Under the pieces are notes generated by a model. It was not told the DNA's origin, made no database searches, and saw only the letters and a list, made by a program, of their open reading frames with translations. 64,000 nucleotides of DNA. Source: Phreatobacter cathodiphilus. GTDB lineage: Bacteria > Pseudomonadota > Alphaproteobacteria > Rhizobiales > Phreatobacteraceae. The stretch spans positions 4,257,001-4,321,000 of the forward strand of contig NZ_CP027668.1 in assembly GCF_003008515.1 (NCBI RefSeq), written 5' to 3'. Both the position numbers and the translations under genes were made by a program. Below are positions 62,262 to 64,000 of this stretch, in pieces (within the stretch, counting starts at the first letter, position 1; each line of letters starts with the position of its first letter).

Positions 62262-64000
62262 TCAGGCGGCGCGAAGGGCCTCGACGAAGGTCTGCACCTC
62301 CGCCTGCAGCGTCCCGGCATTGGTCGACAGGTCGCTGGCGAGGTCCATCAGCGCATGGGCGGAGCGGCCGGTGGCCTCCGCCGCCTGGCCGACGCCGCCG
62401 ATCGTCCCCGTCACGCCGGTCGCCGCGCCGGCGGCGCGCTGGCAGTTGTCGGCGATCTCCGAGGTGGCCGAACCCTGCTCCTCCACCGCGCTCGCCACCG
62501 CCGCCGTGATCTCGCGGATCTGGCCGATGCTGCCGGCGATGGCGTCGATGGAATCCACCGTCTCGGCCGTCGCGTTCTGGATCTCCGCCACCTTGGCGGC
62601 GATGTCCTCGGTCGCCTTGGCGGTCTGCGCCGCGAGGCTCTTCACCTCCGAGGCGACGATGGCGAAGCCGCGGCCTGCCTCGCCCGCCCGCGCCGCCTCG
62701 ATGGTGGCGTTGAGGGCGAGGAGATTGGTCTGGTCGGCGATGGCCTTGATCAGGTTGATGACGTCGCCGATGCGGTCGGCGGCGGTGGCGAGGTTGCGGA
62801 TCTGGCCCTCGGTCACCCGGGCATCGGCCACGGCCTTCTCCGCGCTCTGCGACGAGCGCGCCACCTGCACGTTGATCTCGCGCACCGAGGCGGCGAGCTC
62901 CTCGGTGGAGGCGGCCACCGTCTGCACGTTGACCGAGGCGGTCTCCGCCGCTCCCGCCACCTCGCCGGCCTGGCGGCTGGTCTCCTCGGCGGTGGCCGAG
63001 AGGTCGCGCGCGGCGTCCTCGACCCGGCCGGACGAGGCGGTGAAGGTCTCGGCCAGCGCGCTCATGCGGGCGACGAAGTCCTCCGCCACCGCGTTGCGGC
63101 GGGCGAGGCGTTCGGCCTCCGCCGCGCGGGCCGCGTCCTGGGCCGCGCGGGCCTCCTCCGCCGCCGCCATGGTGTCGCGGAACACCTCCATCGTGCCGGC
63201 CATGGCGCCGATCTCGTCGCGCCGGCCGAGGCCCGGAATGGCGGTGTCGAGGGCGCCCTCCGACAGGCTCCGCATCGCCCGGGTCATGCCGGCGATGGGC
63301 GTCGCGATCATCCGCGACAGCAGGAAGGCGATGACGAGGCCGGCGAGGGCCGAGAGCCCGGCCGCCGCGAGCAGGAGGGTCGACAGGCTGCGCGCCCGGT
63401 CGGTCGCCGCCGCGGTCTCGGCGGCGAGCAGACCCGTCTGCTGGTCGATCAGGCCGCCCTTGCGTTCGCCACCGGCGGCGAGCGGCCCCTGCAGCGCGGT
63501 GAGGATCTTGTCGCTGATCGGCGCCACCCGGTCGGTCAGGTGGTTCATCGGCCCGTTCCAGGTCGGCCCGCTGCGCTCGTTGATCACCAGCGTCGCGCCG
63601 CGGCGGATGGAGATGATGCCGACGCGCACGCGGTTCAGCACCCGCATCTGGTCGGGCGACATGGAGCCGGTCATGTCGGTGATGGTCTTCAGCCGGGCAT
63701 TGACCGTGTTCCACGCCTGCTCGAACTGCGCCTTCTCCGCGTCCTGGCCGCGGTGGACGAAGCCGCGCAGGTCGCGGACCGCGGAGAGAATGCTCGCCTG
63801 CAGGCCGACCGCGGCGCCGAGCAGCCGCTCGTTGGCCTGCGGGTTCTGGATCTCGCGGGTGACGAGCTCGGTCAGCGCCGCCTCCAGCGGCTGGAGCTGC
63901 GGCGTCACCATCCGCTCATAGGTGGTCAGCGCCGGATACTGCGCCGGGGTGTTGATGAGCGCGAGCAGTGCCTTGTGGGCCTCCTCGAGCTGCTCGAACA
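62262..64000 (-). CDS. Methyl-accepting chemotaxis protein (5' end outside the window)
   Basis: An open frame enters from the right edge; 578 residues are visible. They include part of a sensor domain, the membrane segment [20 protein letters not shown], a HAMP domain and a complete signalling domain with [20 protein letters not shown] then [19 protein letters not shown]. The C-terminus (FVEALRAA) lacks a CheR/B pentapeptide. It ends 4 bases before the convergent zur stop. It is distinct from the first chemoreceptor in this window (different sensor part). Confidence 0.92.
   Translation of the reverse strand, partial: FEQLEEAHKALLALINTPAQYPALTTYERMVTPQLQPLEAALTELVTREIQNPQANERLLGAAVGLQASILSAVRDLRGFVHRGQDAEKAQFEQAWNTVNARLKTITDMTGSMSPDQMRVLNRVRVGIISIRRGATLVINERSGPTWNGPMNHLTDRVAPISDKILTALQGPLAAGGERKGGLIDQQTGLLAAETAAATDRARSLSTLLLAAAGLSALAGLVIAFLLSRMIATPIAGMTRAMRSLSEGALDTAIPGLGRRDEIGAMAGTMEVFRDTMAAAEEARAAQDAARAAEAERLARRNAVAEDFVARMSALAETFTASSGRVEDAARDLSATAEETSRQAGEVAGAAETASVNVQTVAASTEELAASVREINVQVARSSQSAEKAVADARVTEGQIRNLATAADRIGDVINLIKAIADQTNLLALNATIEAARAGEAGRGFAIVASEVKSLAAQTAKATEDIAAKVAEIQNATAETVDSIDAIAGSIGQIREITAAVASAVEEQGSATSEIADNCQRAAGAATGVTGTIGGVGQAAEATGRSAHALMDLASDLSTNAGTLQAEVQTFVEALRAA

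Overview
The window is a 64 kb piece of a very GC-rich alphaproteobacterial chromosome, most likely from the Hyphomicrobiales (Rhizobiales). The lineage call rests on gene families and arrangements: a TIGR02300-type acidic protein, a DUF1674 (SdhAF4-like) protein, the rimP-nusA-ylxR/L7Ae-infB operon, argH divergent from tlpA, a CP4-type (class II) AroA, a probable methylsuccinyl-CoA dehydrogenase, HWE-family histidine kinase signalling, and several perfect EcfG-type promoters (GGAAC-N16/17-CGTT). The genus cannot be fixed. No phage, insertion sequence, CRISPR array or plasmid signature was seen; the window reads as ordinary, tightly packed chromosome.

Layout. (1) 1-3450: a stress island. An HWE sensor kinase, a general-stress flavin-binding protein, a DUF892 ferritin-like protein, a small membrane protein and a DUF883-like protein all have EcfG-type promoters or near matches. 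(2) 3449-13014: an amidase, then an unusual redox/glycosyltransferase cluster. It holds a GMC dehydrogenase with a 3Fe-4S-type cysteine motif plus a small partner, a SelD-type FAD oxidoreductase domain, two small glycosyltransferase-like proteins of the 'rSAM/selenodomain-associated' kind, a TVP38/TMEM64 membrane protein, a MerA-like flavoprotein and a cysteine-rich radical SAM protein. This is the best candidate for an undescribed pathway. (3) 13115-28414: glycogen and trehalose metabolism (glgP, glgX, glgA, glgB, malQ, treZ, treY). glgX and glgA are divergent and each has a perfect EcfG-type promoter, which ties storage carbon to the general stress response. (4) 28644-34850: esterase, tRNA-Leu, sdhAF4-like gene, gloB, a methyltransferase, and an aroA-cmk-xre operon. 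(5) 34985-41920: TIGR02300 gene, then rimP-nusA-ylxR/L7Ae-infB behind a leader with an intrinsic terminator. (6) 42074-53920: mixed housekeeping (FAH-family hydrolase, yciB, PAP2 phosphatase, argG, argH, tlpA, Ala-tRNA(Pro) editing protein, pterin dehydratase, rhomboid protease, a trans-sulfuration enzyme, a GNAT). (7) 53917-64000: probable methylsuccinyl-CoA dehydrogenase, DMT transporter, two chemoreceptors, Rid and TerB-like proteins, a patatin/bdhA pair and a Zur-like regulator.

How the parts connect. The shared EcfG promoters link the stress island with the glycogen genes. The genes for methylsuccinyl-CoA dehydrogenase and 3-hydroxybutyrate dehydrogenase share a TTGCATTGC upstream word, suggesting common control of C4/polyhydroxybutyrate metabolism. 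TTG start codons with good ribosome binding sites are unusually frequent (at least six), so several N-termini are easily mis-called.
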